Position numbers and translations under genes: made by a program
DNA from: Varroa destructor
Taxonomy: Eukaryota; Arthropoda; Arachnida; Mesostigmata; Varroidae
Assembly: GCF_002443255.2 (NCBI RefSeq)
Contig: NW_019211459.1
Location: 23,404,330 to 23,468,329, forward strand
Direction of reading: 5' to 3'
Length of the DNA stretch: 64,000 nucleotides
The notes under the pieces: generated by a model
What the model was told of the DNA's origin: nothing
Database searches by the model: none
What the model saw: the letters and a program-made list of their open reading frames with translations, nothing else
Part shown: positions 46,001-59,000 of the stretch, in pieces
Position numbering within the stretch: position 1 is the stretch's first letter
Layout: every line of letters starts with the position of its first letter

Positions 46001-48600
46001 GCAACCAACATGTTGTAGCTATTTACCAAGCTATTCGCCTCCGAGGACATCACAGCTTTGTACTGCGTGCTCACTGTATAAAGCAGCTGGCAGACAGCTA
46101 TGGGTGAAAAGGCAGACGACGCGAAACGTATGTAGCGTTATACTTAACTACAAAACACCACACGTGTTCCGTGCATAAAGTGTAGTCTGTACATTGATAT
46201 ATATATATTTGTATGTATATATACGGGGCGACGAAGTCTCTTGACGTTTGAATGTCTTCATTCTGCATTTTTTTTTTATCTAAGTAGCAGGAAAGTAAAA
46301 TGTACTAAACATAGAAGTAAGAAAAAAATAGAAGACAAAAAAGGATAAAAACAAAAAAAGGACAACGAAGATTTTTTGAACTATCAAGCGACTCTTTCTC
46401 AATCTATTAAGACTTATGCTCAACACCGAGTATATACTTCCGATACCGAACTTGAATGCGACATAATGCCAGACAGTTTCGTTGCTTTTGCTGTTAAAGG
46501 GCAAGGTCGAAACTAACATTCGAACGAACCTGTATGCGTACTATTAGTACGTACCCCAACGGAGAATTGGTATTATACACGAAGCGTTATAGAGGGATAG
46601 CTGAGCTGGTTTATATCAGTTAACCAGTAGAACAAGTGTAATTTAGTCTATAGCCCTGTTTGAAGGTAAGTAAGTGAGCTTCATTCGACTGCCGTCATGG
46701 CCATGTACGGGATTGGCATTCGTAACGCACAATAAGCTTCTGTGCTTTATTCCCTGTGATGCACTTTGACCTTCCACTTTTCGAAGTAGCTCTCCGTTCC
46801 TTTCTCCAACTTAGCACAGTTCAGTCCGCTTCGAGAGAGCTCTGACCAACCAGAGTCTGTGGCGTTCTTGTAGGCAGGTCAACATTTAGAGCAACAGGAT
46901 AGGGAACTATCCAAGCAGTTACTATACCCTCGCTACTAATACATACGGGCACACAGTACGAGATTGCAATTGCCAAACGCAATCTCTTTCGTTCTTGTTT
47001 GGCTGCATACAAGATCAGAGGAAACAGCCCCTCACTCAGACGTCTAGCTCGTCTAAGAACCGAACGCTCGTAGCAAAGAAGCCTAGAGAAACATGAAAAG
47101 GAAGTTAAGCTACGAGAGAACGTGGTAACGACGTGCCGACTGCACCAACGCGGACCGTCAGGCCCGGGGATAAATACCGATCCGAACCTCGTAAAAATGA
47201 CACTCTTCCTGTGCTACCAAATACGAAGCCAATAACACGAGTCGGTCAAGTGGTGAATCAAGAAACTGATCCAACATTAGCACGTCTTGATCAAAAAAAG
47301 GGGAACGATGACGAAGTTAACTGCATACGGCGAACTTCTAGTTTCTGGCCAGTCTGCACGAAACACTCACGCTCCACAAAGAGGTGCTACTAGGCCCACT
47401 ACGCAATTCACACAACAATATGAAGCTCCACCGCGAACAAAACAGTGCAGGACACGTTTGTCAGCGCGACGCTAGAAACACGTTTATTCTAACCGCGCTG
47501 AAACTTCAATCTGATGTTCAGATTGTCTTTTCAAAAAAAAGGTACATATCACAGGTAGAGAATTGATCAGTCGTCTATGTAATGGCTGCTATCCTAACCG
47601 ATCGAGGTGCTTATTGGATGTCGTTGTCTTCATCTGATGCACTGGGTGTCTGAAATAATTTTTTCAATCAACAGCAGCTTTTACATCGGAAGTGTCGATG
47701 TCAACGTATTCCCTTATCAATTTACTAAGAGCAAAGTAGATTATTTCTAAGTCCTCTTTGTCGTTGAAATACTACCAAAAGACCTGACGGACAGTAGTTA
47801 ATCATCTGCCACTAATAAAAGTAGCCTTTATAACTGCCCTATTTCTTAATGCAGTAAACCTCATCTTAATCGAAGGGACGTCTATTCCAGTCTCAGTATA
47901 TAATGAAGAGATTTGGCAAACTCTTTCAAATCGTTTATTTTTTCTCTTTGGTTCTCCTCTAAACGAGGTCTAAACCGGGCTAGATGATCCACCTTGAGCT
48001 GCCACTCGGCTCTCCCGGTGGTCAACCAGACAGGGGTAATGGTAAAAAGGCCAGATACCTCCTTTTTCTCTGTGTTCTTATCGCTAACAAATAAGTTAAT
48101 CGTCCAATCGACGTACACGGGAGGAAAGCGCCTATTAAGAGCGCAGCTTGGTCGTTCTCTCTCGGTCTGGTCGCAATGCGTAGACCCCCGATGAACCCCG
48201 TTTCTACTTAATCCTTAGCTCTCGACTTCGCTGTACTCCGGCCTCCCCTGATCGGGACTGATCTCCTAATGTGAGCTCATCAAGGAACCTTTGTAGCGTC
48301 CCCTTGCCTTCCCACTTTGCCCCTAACCCATGATGAGCCCCACCCGGTCGTAGTCTTATTCGAAGTAAGTCCGAGGCTCGTCGGCATTGCAGAAAGTCTT
48401 GGCCAACCAACGTCGCTATGGCAGCACTGGTTCTGTTTAGACCTAACCTGTACAGGATTAAATTTGCCCTCGCTTCTATCTGAGACGCGACTGTGTGTCT
48501 ACTGATGAATACATTTGGTACTTCATAACAGAGCAAGCTATTCTGAGGAAGTAGCGAAAAAACATATATAATAAAGAGCAAAAGTATAGAACGCATTGTT
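43061..48600. other. non-coding stretch
   Basis: No supported gene is seen. Short frames occur on both strands, including a hydrophilic plus frame at 47133-47393 (DKYRSEPRKNDTLPVLPN) with no start or splice evidence. A strong GTAAGTAAGT donor-like sequence near 46668 has no open frame upstream. A T run lies at about 45600-45613. Confidence 0.5.
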
Positions 48601-49662
48601 TTATTAACAAAATAGCCATGTCTTATTTTACGTCTTTGTACATCGTCGCGCTATACTTTTGCGCTGTATGCCCAACAACCTGATCATCAGCAAAGCTGTC
48701 TACTGTCCCGCGCTTCACGTTGCCTGTAACACCTACTGTCACATATATCTAATGCTGACACCTTTGTATCCGCACCTGACCGGGCTCGTTTCAACCTAAC
48801 CTAGGAGTCAGGATAATGCTGCCTAAAAACCAACCAATTTGTGAGCGTCTTTGAATTCTTAGCGCCAATAATTTTATCAGTATATAAAGCATATCCTGTC
48901 GGCGGGTAGTCGAGCTCGGGTAGGTAGAGGTGGTGAGGTGGGCGGGTGGGCTGATTAGTAAACGCATGCGGCTCACGTAGGCAGCAAAAGCAGCAACTAT
49001 AGCCAAGGTAGTAGAGCCATTGATGTTGCTCAGGTCGGTGACCAGGTTGGTTCTTACTGTAGCTGGTTAGGATAAACAGCGACATTGCTTTCTTTACCTA
49101 GCTTGCTCGCTTCCTATAGTTTTCTCTGCGACAGCTACCCGCCCTTCGTGAGCCTGGCTCTGGCTCGGTTATACGGATCCGTCTCCTTGGGTTCTGTCCT
49201 TTTCTTTTTATCTTCTACTTTGGCCATAGCCTACCCCGTCGCCCCTACTCATGAAGAAGTAATTCCCAATGTGTCCCGTTAAGGTACACCGGTGCGGGGT
49301 CACCACTAGGAGCGGCAGCAGAAGCACCAGCCGTGTCAGAAACAGCAGTAGAAACAGTGATAACAGCATGTTCCGTTCGCTTCTTCGTGCCCTGCGCGGA
49401 GCACTAACAACCCTGGGGAATCTTTGGCCTGAGCAACCACCACCCTGGTTACCTTTCATCCGGCGGCAGTGACGGTTGTGCCCACCTTTCCGCCGCCGCT
49501 TTAGGCACATCTTCAGACAGACGCTTCTCTCTTCATCTATTCAGTTAACGAGACTAAGGATGCTGAAGGTGAATAAGCCTGCGCCAGGCAACGGGATGGT
49601 AGGTGGCCATATTGCTACAAGACTAAGATAGTTACTAAGTCTGCGTTGTGGTAGTAGCCTCG
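48600..49662. other. non-coding; purine/pyrimidine blocks
   Basis: G/A-rich around 48905-48955, C/T-rich 49085-49220, then AGC-type triplets 49310-49370. No gene is supported. Confidence 0.5.
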
Positions 49663-49692
49663 ACATAATATATATATATATATATATTATGT
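49663..49692. repeat. 30-bp perfect palindrome, AT core
   Basis: acataa followed by a TA run and ttatgt, symmetrical over 30 bases. The TA core makes symmetry easy; the non-TA ends extend it. Confidence 0.95.
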
Positions 49693-49699
49693 TTTACCA

Positions 49700-51555
49700 T
49701 ACTCGAAGGTATATAGTTTAGTCATTGTTGGGACAGCTGGCCCAGTTCATGTGAGACATAATGACCTTTTAGAGGTAGAGGTTCGTCAAGTTACACGAAT
49801 CGTACAAATCGTCATAGAGAAAGCGAACAAAGTTGTCACAAGTCACAATAACTTCTGCTGTTTAGCTCCGTAAATACTAGCGAAGCTTTTACTTTACAAT
49901 GTACTAGATTTCTTGGGCTGTGGCTTAAATGCAATCTGGTTCATCGTTTCCGTAATAATACTTCCCACTTATCCAACAATTATTGCCTATGAGAGTCCCA
50001 GATAACTTTGTAAATAATTTCACAGTATATGAACAAACCTCCGTTGCTTTGTTCGCTTCCTACGTTTTTTGTAACAATGGAAACAAGAGCACTAGGCCGC
50101 CGATAAAATTCTCTTTGAGGCTGACGCTGTTGGCAAGACGAGTCATTATCAATGAGTTTTAAAGGAAGATTATTAATTAATAGTGGTGATTTTGTTGTAA
50201 GATAGCCTTTTATAGATCATTATTAGACAACTAATATAAAGCAGTGAATAAGGATGAGGAAGCGGCTTAAGCATGACATATTGTCTAACTAAGCGAGACA
50301 TCTTTCGAATCTTTGCAAGTTATTACCTTTATATATATGCATAAGTGTTAGCCAAGTGATGAAACGCTAATTTCCTCGTACCGACTTGATGTTTTTTAAC
50401 ATTACGTGCACATCGTTCTTGCGGACCACGTATGTTACACCCCAAATCTAAAGTCTTTAATCAACCATGACAGCAAACCGCGGTTATCTAGCGTCTCGAC
50501 CCTTACCCGGCAAAGAAGTACAACCTTTTTTACGTTTTGTACAAGGCTCTAACTACTGGCTCACGTTCCTTCGAATATCTGGACAATCTATTTATTTCAG
50601 GGACGTTTTTCGCCAGTTTTTTGACACTGCTGACGCTAGTACATGGGCTCGTCGTCCCCCGTGCGCCGCCCCAAAAGTCCACTTCGAGTATCATCCTCCT
50701 TATTTAAGGCAAATCAGACTACTTCCCAGCAGAAAGCTGTCCTTGTCGTAGTTTTAGAGATCCTTATGTGAAGGATTTGACATTCTGCTAGTTTGGCTTT
50801 TACCGACGAGGCCAAAGCTGGGCCAAAACCTTCGACGACCACCTACCCCAAGTCTTTGTGCCGTCACTTGAACTTTAGGCGTTTCTAACTCGCTGCGCCC
50901 GCTGGAACCCCTCATCCCTGCAATGCACACCAACTAAACGACGAGCCGGGCAGTCAGACCATCTCGAAAGGGTGCTTTGAGAGTGATGGTCGACGCCTTC
51001 ATCGCCGACAACGACGACGTTTGAGTTTGGTTTAATTAAAAACCACCGACTTTGCTACCGGAGCGCCGGCTGCTCTTGACGAACGAACGAAAAGGAATGG
51101 GGAGAGGAGGTCAGGAAGCACGAGGAAAAAACAAGACGAGCCTGAGACGCTGGTGAAGCGAGTGAAATTTTATCGGGCTACCCTACAGTGGAAAGGGTTG
51201 AAGACCTTCGCGAGGCAATGAGGCCGTATAGCATAGGGCAGCAGAAGCATATGTGATTGCCCGGGTAAGGAATAATTACAAAAAAAAAATGTAGGGGCAA
51301 AGAAGAGCAAAGGGCTGTATAAGAAGGATTTGGTGTCCTGCCATTGGCTACCTACATGTGTTAGCTCAGCGATCACGGACCCTCTTCATTCTATCCATGT
51401 CCATTTCAAGTATTCGAATGCTATATTTAATGGTTTATTTAGGGCGCTAGAAAATCAGAGGACGCGAAACTAGATATCGGTGTGACTACGGACCTTGTTG
51501 GCATAATAGCTGGTAGAAGTTCTCGTGTCGAGCAGGGTCACTTTCGTCACTATGT
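49700..51555. other. non-coding stretch
   Basis: AT-rich, then a GC-rich patch at 50640-51130. A plus frame at 50467-50751 and a minus frame at 51170-51376 lack support. Confidence 0.5.
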
Positions 51556-51558
51556 TTT

Positions 51559-51599
51559 ATTCGTTTGTAACACTGTAAAACTATCTGTTACAAACGAAT
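51559..51599. repeat. inverted repeat, 14-bp perfect arms
   Basis: attcgtttgtaaca and tgttacaaacgaat flank a 13-base spacer. It could fold as a stable hairpin in either nucleic acid. Confidence 0.96.
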
Positions 51600-51741
51600 C
51601 CCGTCGATTTTGAAATTAAATAACTACTATGTAGTCGAATTGATAAATATTGCAGTTAAAGAGAAACCTATAGAAAGTTGGCTGAGCTTATTCCAGGAGA
51701 AAAAGAAAAAATCTTTTCATTCAGCGCTCAGTAATTACGTT

Positions 51742-51945
51742 TTAGTTTCTTAAAGGCTGCAACACTAGGGAAATTCGTCGAAGACTGGTGACGATATCGA
51801 GCAAGGAGGCCGTAAATAAGGGTGCAGCGAATGGTTCAAACACTTCAAAATAAGAAAGACACGCTTGCGGTACGCAGTCTCCATAAATGAGGCATGGGCC
51901 AATCTCTACCGCCAGCCGGAGGGCAACCAGCGGAGAAAATGTCAC
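51742..51945 (-). CDS. candidate exon, hydrophobic protein
   Basis: A minus frame of 67 codons follows a weak acceptor (gagctctctaag) and ends TAA. It is hydrophobic with scattered charges (LRLAVEIGPCLIYGDCVPQA, then LLDIVTSLRRISLVLQPL), resembling part of a helical or membrane-associated protein. There is no ATG and no recognised family. Confidence 0.18.
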   Translation of the reverse strand: MTFSPLVALRLAVEIGPCLIYGDCVPQACLSYFEVFEPFAAPLFTASLLDIVTSLRRISLVLQPLRN

Positions 51946-51959
51946 CTTAGAGAGCTCAA

Positions 51960-53002
51960 TTGCAGAGTTGAGTAGGTTTGGATAAACGTGATTGTACTAT
52001 GTTCAACGGATATCAGAGGCAGTCGTTGCTATGAGATAACTGTGCAAGATAAAACGATAGATGCTGCCTACTATATCGAGTTCTCAGTAGACGTATGGAC
52101 CAATAGCAAGATAATCGAAAGTACAAAATCCGGTAACTTGATGGCAACGTCAGACCTCATTACCATGTCTTAATTACTTCCCGAATTACGTCGGCTATAA
52201 CGTCGGCTTTAACCCACTTATTCTTTTGATCTGGGTCCATGTGATTACGGGGCTTTCTTGTGCCCTGGAAGCAAGATGGTCAGTGTATGGCTATCCAGAA
52301 TCCGCCAGGGCCCTGGAACAACTCAATACAGAATGAAAACAGGTGCCTCTTATGATTATTCATCAAAAGCTGTTCAGTTTCCGGTACTGCTTGTACACCC
52401 CCGTCTTGAGCTAAGTACTTGCAAATGAAAACATAGTTATGTCATGTAATAGTAGCCATAGAAAAGTAAGCATTGATTCAATTCAATCGACACTACTTTT
52501 AGATACATTTGGTAAAAGCTAGATATATATATATATATATATACAGACACGCATGCATGCCCCGGGTTTCTTTTTTGGGAGTGTTCCTGGGACTTTTTGA
52601 GAGTGTTTCGCTGTCCATCTAGAAATGAAAGAATTTAATAGCAAACTAAAATGCCTGCAGTGATAGATTTCTAAAAGCCTAATGGTATAGACTATAGGAG
52701 TATTTAGCAGATCGCCAAATAGGTTAATTCAATTTTTTTTAAAAGAGCTCCATAGCGTTTCCGGACGTCGTTTTCCTGTCGAAAAGGTTTTCGCTGCAAT
52801 GGATCATCCATGCCTATATTGCTCAAGCTCGTGCAGAAACTAATTGGAAAGGCGGGAGTATACGATGGCAACAGATATCTTTCGGAAGGTTGTTAAACTG
52901 ATCGAAATGGCGTCGCGGGTAATTTCCAATAGATGAATTTTCTAATTTTTAAGAGAAAATTTAGTGCTTAAACCTAGTTCTGTATCAAGCATCATATGAT
53001 GG
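51960..53002. other. non-coding stretch
   Basis: No gene is seen. A (TA)n microsatellite lies at 52523-52543, followed by a GCATGCATGC motif. Confidence 0.6.
52523..52543. repeat. (AT)n microsatellite
   Basis: An uninterrupted AT alternation of 21 bases. Confidence 0.95.
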
Positions 53003-53049
53003 AGTTGGCAAAATCAGCGAACAAGACTTGTTCGCTGATTTTGCCAACT
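53003..53049. repeat. perfect palindrome, 23-bp arms, 1-base spacer
   Basis: The left arm 53003-53025 (starting agttggcaaaatcagcg) and the right arm 53027-53049 are exact reverse complements around a single A. The sequence is not simple or AT-only, so the symmetry cannot be explained by composition. No target-site duplication flanks it. Confidence 0.98.
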
Positions 53050-56000
53050 ACCGGACAAGTACTAGAATCGAACATGGACGCAGCGAAGCTCGGATTCGAA
53101 TTAAATCGCATCGACCGTTTCAGGCGAGCAGAATTTCCCGAAACACTCAGCGGGCAATTTTTTGCCATTTGTCCCCATATATGACGCAATAATACTTCAA
53201 TTACATATCGCCCAATAACAGTTCAACACGAACGGAAGTTTAAGCATAAAAGTGTCGGCTGACGATTCACTATGGCCAGTAAAAAGGCAATGGTGGATAG
53301 AGAACATGCGTATGTTTGACGCCGCGAAGAGGGCTTTGAATGTTTGTATTTTACCATAGTTAATCTGATAACTAAAACATCAGTGTCACTTTGTTCGAAG
53401 AAATAAAGTAACGATTTGTTATTTACTGTGATTTAAAACACAACACCGTTAATATTTGGGCTATCGTTAGTCTTTACGTGGACAGCTGTTCTACGTAATC
53501 TTGCTACGCTACGTAGCAAGATTACGTAGAACAGCTGCTGTATTCGATGCTTTTGATACAATCCTTGTGTTTTCTTGTAAACAAGCTGAAAGCAAGACCA
53601 AAGAAGGACCAGCTGGCGTATCGGAACAATGAAAAAGATCGAAATGGGCAAAGGAGCCAAACTATGACCTCTGTTTATATTGTTTCCAAAGCAAATCACT
53701 TTTGAGCTTAGCCATATGTGGAATTAGACAAGAAATCAAACTTATTTCAAAAGCGTATCAATTCAAGAACGTTAAACGTGTATTTCATCGTAGCTAAACA
53801 CGGGTATGTGCCGCTGTTTCATACGTGATCAAATAATGAAAATATATTGACAGATAGGCAATGGCATCGACAAGACAGAAGACGTAGGTATTCTGTCAAA
53901 AGTGATCTAACCGAGAACGAGTCTTGTCCTTTTCAGGCCTGAGTCCATTTTCCTCTTTCTCTTTCTCTCTCCCTCTGTCTCTCTTTTATTTATCTCGGTA
54001 ACGGCTTTCCTTGTCCAACTTGCTCATTTTGCCTTCATACATAACTGATTGTCCAACCGTCACTTACACGTTGCAACGATTGGTAAGCACTATCTGGGCG
54101 GCAGTCAGCACGGAAAAGACACCGCGACAAAAAGTAACGGGACGGAGGACTTCTGCTGGGGCCAAGACAGAGCAGGAAAGGCGCGTCAACTACGGCCAAC
54201 GGTGGCGAGAAGCAAGGGAACCGGGGGCCGCTCGGGATAGGGTAAGGCATGTGACAACGGCGTGCAAGCGTATTACTACTCTCTGTATTAGCGGCAGGCT
54301 TCGGGAATGTTGATTTGTCGCGGAAAGATGCTGTTACCCTGTTCATCCGTGAGGTTGCCGCTTTCGTAATGGAGGTCATTTAGCGTCAGAAAAAGAGAGT
54401 GTGGGCCGAGAAAGTAGGAAGATGTCTGGGGGCGGATACCGTTACCAGTTTAGTCGGCCCGTTTTGCCTTCTCCTTGGTTTGTTCGTTTCAAAAGACTGA
54501 TCAACACTAACCGACCTACAAAGAAGGGTTCTACGCGGACGGACATCGTAATCCGAGGCGTGCACAAACACGTAACTTAACCTAATTTACGTTGGCTAGT
54601 TTGTGCCGAACCGCTTCAGACCTGATCTCAAGCGAATTGTTTCAAGGATTACATCCGATAAAGGATAGAGAAGGACAGTCTAGGAAAAAAATTATCACCT
54701 TGGCATAGTGTGTTACACACGCGTATAATATGCAACATGGCCAACTACTGAATCGTGAAAATGAAAACAGCAAGAATAAGCAAGCTAAGTACTGGTGGCA
54801 AAAAAAAACTTAAAGTTATAATGTAAACCTAGAAACTGGTAGTCGTGGCACAGTTTATTTTCTAGAATACATTTCAGTTCTGTCAGTTGTATGTTGACAT
54901 CGTCATTCGTGCTACGATTCATCATCGTCACGTTGCTCTTCCAAGACAGACTTATGCTACCATTTGCATGTGACCGGTGTAGAGGAAAGTCTAGATGCTT
55001 GTAGGACTCCTCGTTTGTATGTACGTAAATGCATGCAATGTATCTTCGTAAGCGTATACTGTAAATACGTAGCACGAAGACACCCACCTCCAAATGCCTA
55101 CGAGTAGCCGCACCAGAACAGCGCTGCGAAAATAACCAGTCATGCTGGAGTTCTGCAATTAAATAGTGAACATATCTCTCGGTGTCTCTATCTCGTGCAA
55201 GCCTACAATGATTCATAATGCGTCCTTTTTCCTCTTGCACCCTTTCCACTCCCTGGACACCCCCTTATTCTGTCCAGGGAGGAACTATCGTCAAACCAAG
55301 CTGCCGGATGGCTTCCGGGTCATGTTATTGTCGGATTTTGCCTCAGAGAGTGGGTGGCTAGAGTAATGCTTTAAGCAAGGTTGCTATTTTGTTAAATATC
55401 GGGTTGGGCATCAACTAAAACTGTGCTGGCTAAGGGGGGCTATGGGTGGTGTTGATGCTGCGAGAGGGGCAGTGACTTTTTTCCGCCCCGCTTCGGGGAC
55501 ACAACCAACTATGATCTACTGGTCTTCTAGCTTGGCGACGATGAGCATGGGGTGCTCGAGGCCAAAGTAGAACAAGTGAAGAGAGCCAAGTCGACCCCTA
55601 GGCAGACAACTCTGCGTGGGCGCAAATCTACGCCCCAAAAAAGCATCGGTAGTTACTACAACCTCCTAAAAGTCGTATCGTGTGGCCATACATACAGGCC
55701 ATCCAGGACCTGCGGTGGTATCCACTGGCGGAAGCTTACGAGATGCCTGGTAGACTCGAAGTCGTCATTTTGTTGATAGCAAGAACTTGGCACCGCTTAC
55801 GAGAAAATGACGGACGGCTACGAGATACAGGGTAGGAGTACAGATTAATAGGATCGTTTGTTCGTTCGATGCGGGAGCATGAGCATTGTCGGTGTAGCAT
55901 ATTGCTTAACCGAAGTCTTACTGTTGACACCCTGCGTATCAAGAGAAAATGACACGGTAGAATAGTCACGATCAGAACTTAGCAGGCAGCAAAGAGCAGT

Positions 56001-59000
56001 CGACCTTTTTGCTTTAAAGAATTTTGTATAAATATTTCGTGTAATACATCGTGTTTGCACTAATATATAGGCAAAGCTAATTAAGGTAGGGGGTCTTCGT
56101 CAGCTAGTGCAGAGATAACGTACCTACGCACTAAATTTAGAGATATTTAGGTTCGAAACTTAGCGTGCAAACGGCCGCCAGCCAATTAAAGCGTTATTTA
56201 GCGCAGTCACTAGCCCCGGGCGTAAAGCCTAGAATATTTCTGTGGATCTACATGGTAGAAGGTACTCAAATTTGATTGAACTTACTAGGTTAGTCGTCAG
56301 GCGACTAACGTAGTCCAAAAGGCCATACCCATCTCTTCAGGTGCGCCGTTCTAGTAATAAATATTATTACTTATTATTATTACTTCAAATATCAACGTTG
56401 GAAAATTACTAGCAAGAGAAGCTGCTTTTCTCGTTGTCCTGCTACCTTTCAAATCTGTTTCAAAGATTTGTCCACAACAAGAGCCTCAGCTCAAAACAAC
56501 GTATTAGAGTTCGATACTTCGAGTGCACCTTGAGGCGACCGGCGGTAATTTTTTGCGCTTTTTTATTTTGACATCTCCTTAACGTTACAAGGCACATGCG
56601 CTACACGTCTCGCATGGGTCTTTTGAAAGCATGAAAAAATATCATGGATCAGTATAAACTTTGTACATACTAACTAGTAAAGAAGCTGTATGCGTTCGCA
56701 AGTCTGAACGAAACGTCCGATCGTAGGTGATTCAATGAAAACACTTAGGGCAATAACGAACGGTTAGTAGCCTTAGCTTTGATTGCTGACAGCGAGCCGT
56801 ATGAGATTATTCCAACGGTTAAAGTATATTGGCTCGTCGTGCGATCGATACTTCAGTTCAATAAGTTGCTTTAGCTCTGAACTATTGACGCGCGCCCCTT
56901 ATCCCGATCAAACTGAACTTCGAAAACCTAACTTACAGGGACTCTAGCAATGGCTAGAAACAAATGATTACGAAAATCTATCAACATCCGATTTGTAAAG
57001 TCATTATAAATAGAAAGTGTTGCCTCGCCCTCATCGCCTCTGAAAGCAGCGACTTTAACTACATCTTCAGTAGCGTTTTGCCCGTTGCCCAACAGCTTTG
57101 ATAAATACAAATCGAAAATGCTTGAGATCAGTTTATACGCAACACGCATTATTAAAAAGTAATGTATTTGTTTCTATTAACAAACATAAAATAATCCATA
57201 TCGATGTGCCTCGTAAACGAAAGCCCCATAATAGAGAGAGAAAAAAAAATTATATACATTTACCTATATTAAAAATTGACTATAATTTCTATAATTAGAG
57301 TGTCATAACGCGATTCAATCATATTTTTTTTAATAATATAATTAGGTTTAGTGGCCAATTTGCGGTCGACATTTTTTCAACTCAACAAGTGTCTTCAATC
57401 ATAATTAAAATTAGTAGGATCCTGAAGCTCACCTTCGTATCGACTCACCGCTCAAAGGTGGTTGAAAATCGCTGAAGAATCATCTAAATTTAACATACCT
57501 AACCGATGAGCGATTATTACACGATGTTTGGCCTAATTTGTAGTAGACTAAATCCGGAAAGTTTCGTTCTTTAGTGATTGTATGAATACCAAAACAATCA
57601 GATAGCGGCTGATGTCGAAGGTTAACTTTAGAACCCTTGTGACATTGTTGCCAATAGAAATCAATAGGATAATTAAGCCTATTGTATTGGTCTATGGAGA
57701 TTTTTTCACGCGTCGAGTGCCATTGATAGAGTGTCAACGCCGATAGGAGCTGGCCTGCTATGCTGGACAAAGGTAACGCCATAGATTTTTGTTACTGCAG
57801 GTACAGGAGTGTGAAAAGCATAAACGCAAACCTCGTAATCTATACGTAAAGTATTGAATGTTTAATTTTTGACATATCTGAGCTAGTGTATTAACACAGA
57901 ACATACGATTTTTATTGCCCGTTTTCAGCCTCGTTATCCATTCGTAAACGATTAGGTTCTGTAACAAGGTTAGATAATTTTTTATAACAAATAGATGGTT
58001 CATCGCTGTGGTCATGGTCTGTTCATTGCTAACATGAATTTTTCTTGCTATAGGTTAAACATTCAGCCGCGGTTCGAGTTAAAAGTACGCCAAGCGAACA
58101 GACAATGTCGTCTCTGATTTTCCTAGCTCTGAACTAAATCTTACATCAGCAAATTGCACAATACAGGACGTAACAGGTGTTATTTGTAAAGAGTCAATTT
58201 CGTCACTCTTGATAGTTGTCATTAGCTTATGGTCATCCGATTGAAGGAAACACGGCCTCTTTCGTTTACGTCTGAATTAGATGGATACTTTGAGAATGTT
58301 TGCAGGGTATACCGTTAGACTTTCCTGACGAACAATTCATCAACTTCTATAGAATGGCTCTACGGCCACGTAAAACGCGTGCTAACCATTTGCCAAGCGT
58401 CTGAATTTCACTTTAGCCAGATTGTAGCCGACGCGCTGAATAATGATACAATTAGCGTCCTTTTTAGTTCGCGTTCATGTTAGGCTTTGTGTTGTTACAT
58501 TTAAACATTGTATGTACTGTTATTGCGTATGTATAGTCAGACATCTTCTGCGACGATGGCGACCAAATCAGAACCACGTTCTCGTGCGCTACGTTTTTTT
58601 CGCTTGTTCAGGGAGGCTGATAAAACCTGATTGTTAAATCGCTATAAAAATTATTTGATTGTTTATCTTTTTACATTCTCAATAATGATAAGACGGTCGT
58701 AAATGTCAACTTGATCTCCCCCTCACGCCTCTATACCTTTCTGCTATTCGTCGAAACAGCGACAGGTTCCTTTAACTCTTGACGCACAGATGTTCCATCC
58801 GTATGTTTCACTAAAGCTTTTTGCTACTTCGTAGAAGCGCTATCCGGTTCAGACTTTCCGATAGCGTCAATATTCATTTGACCTGCTATTATTATTATTA
58901 TTGTTCCCTTTCGTTATACTCATCCTTTACTGAGTGTCTATCCTTCACAATCTGTCAATAACTCATCTTCGTCATTGGCTTCTCGTTACCATCATCACCA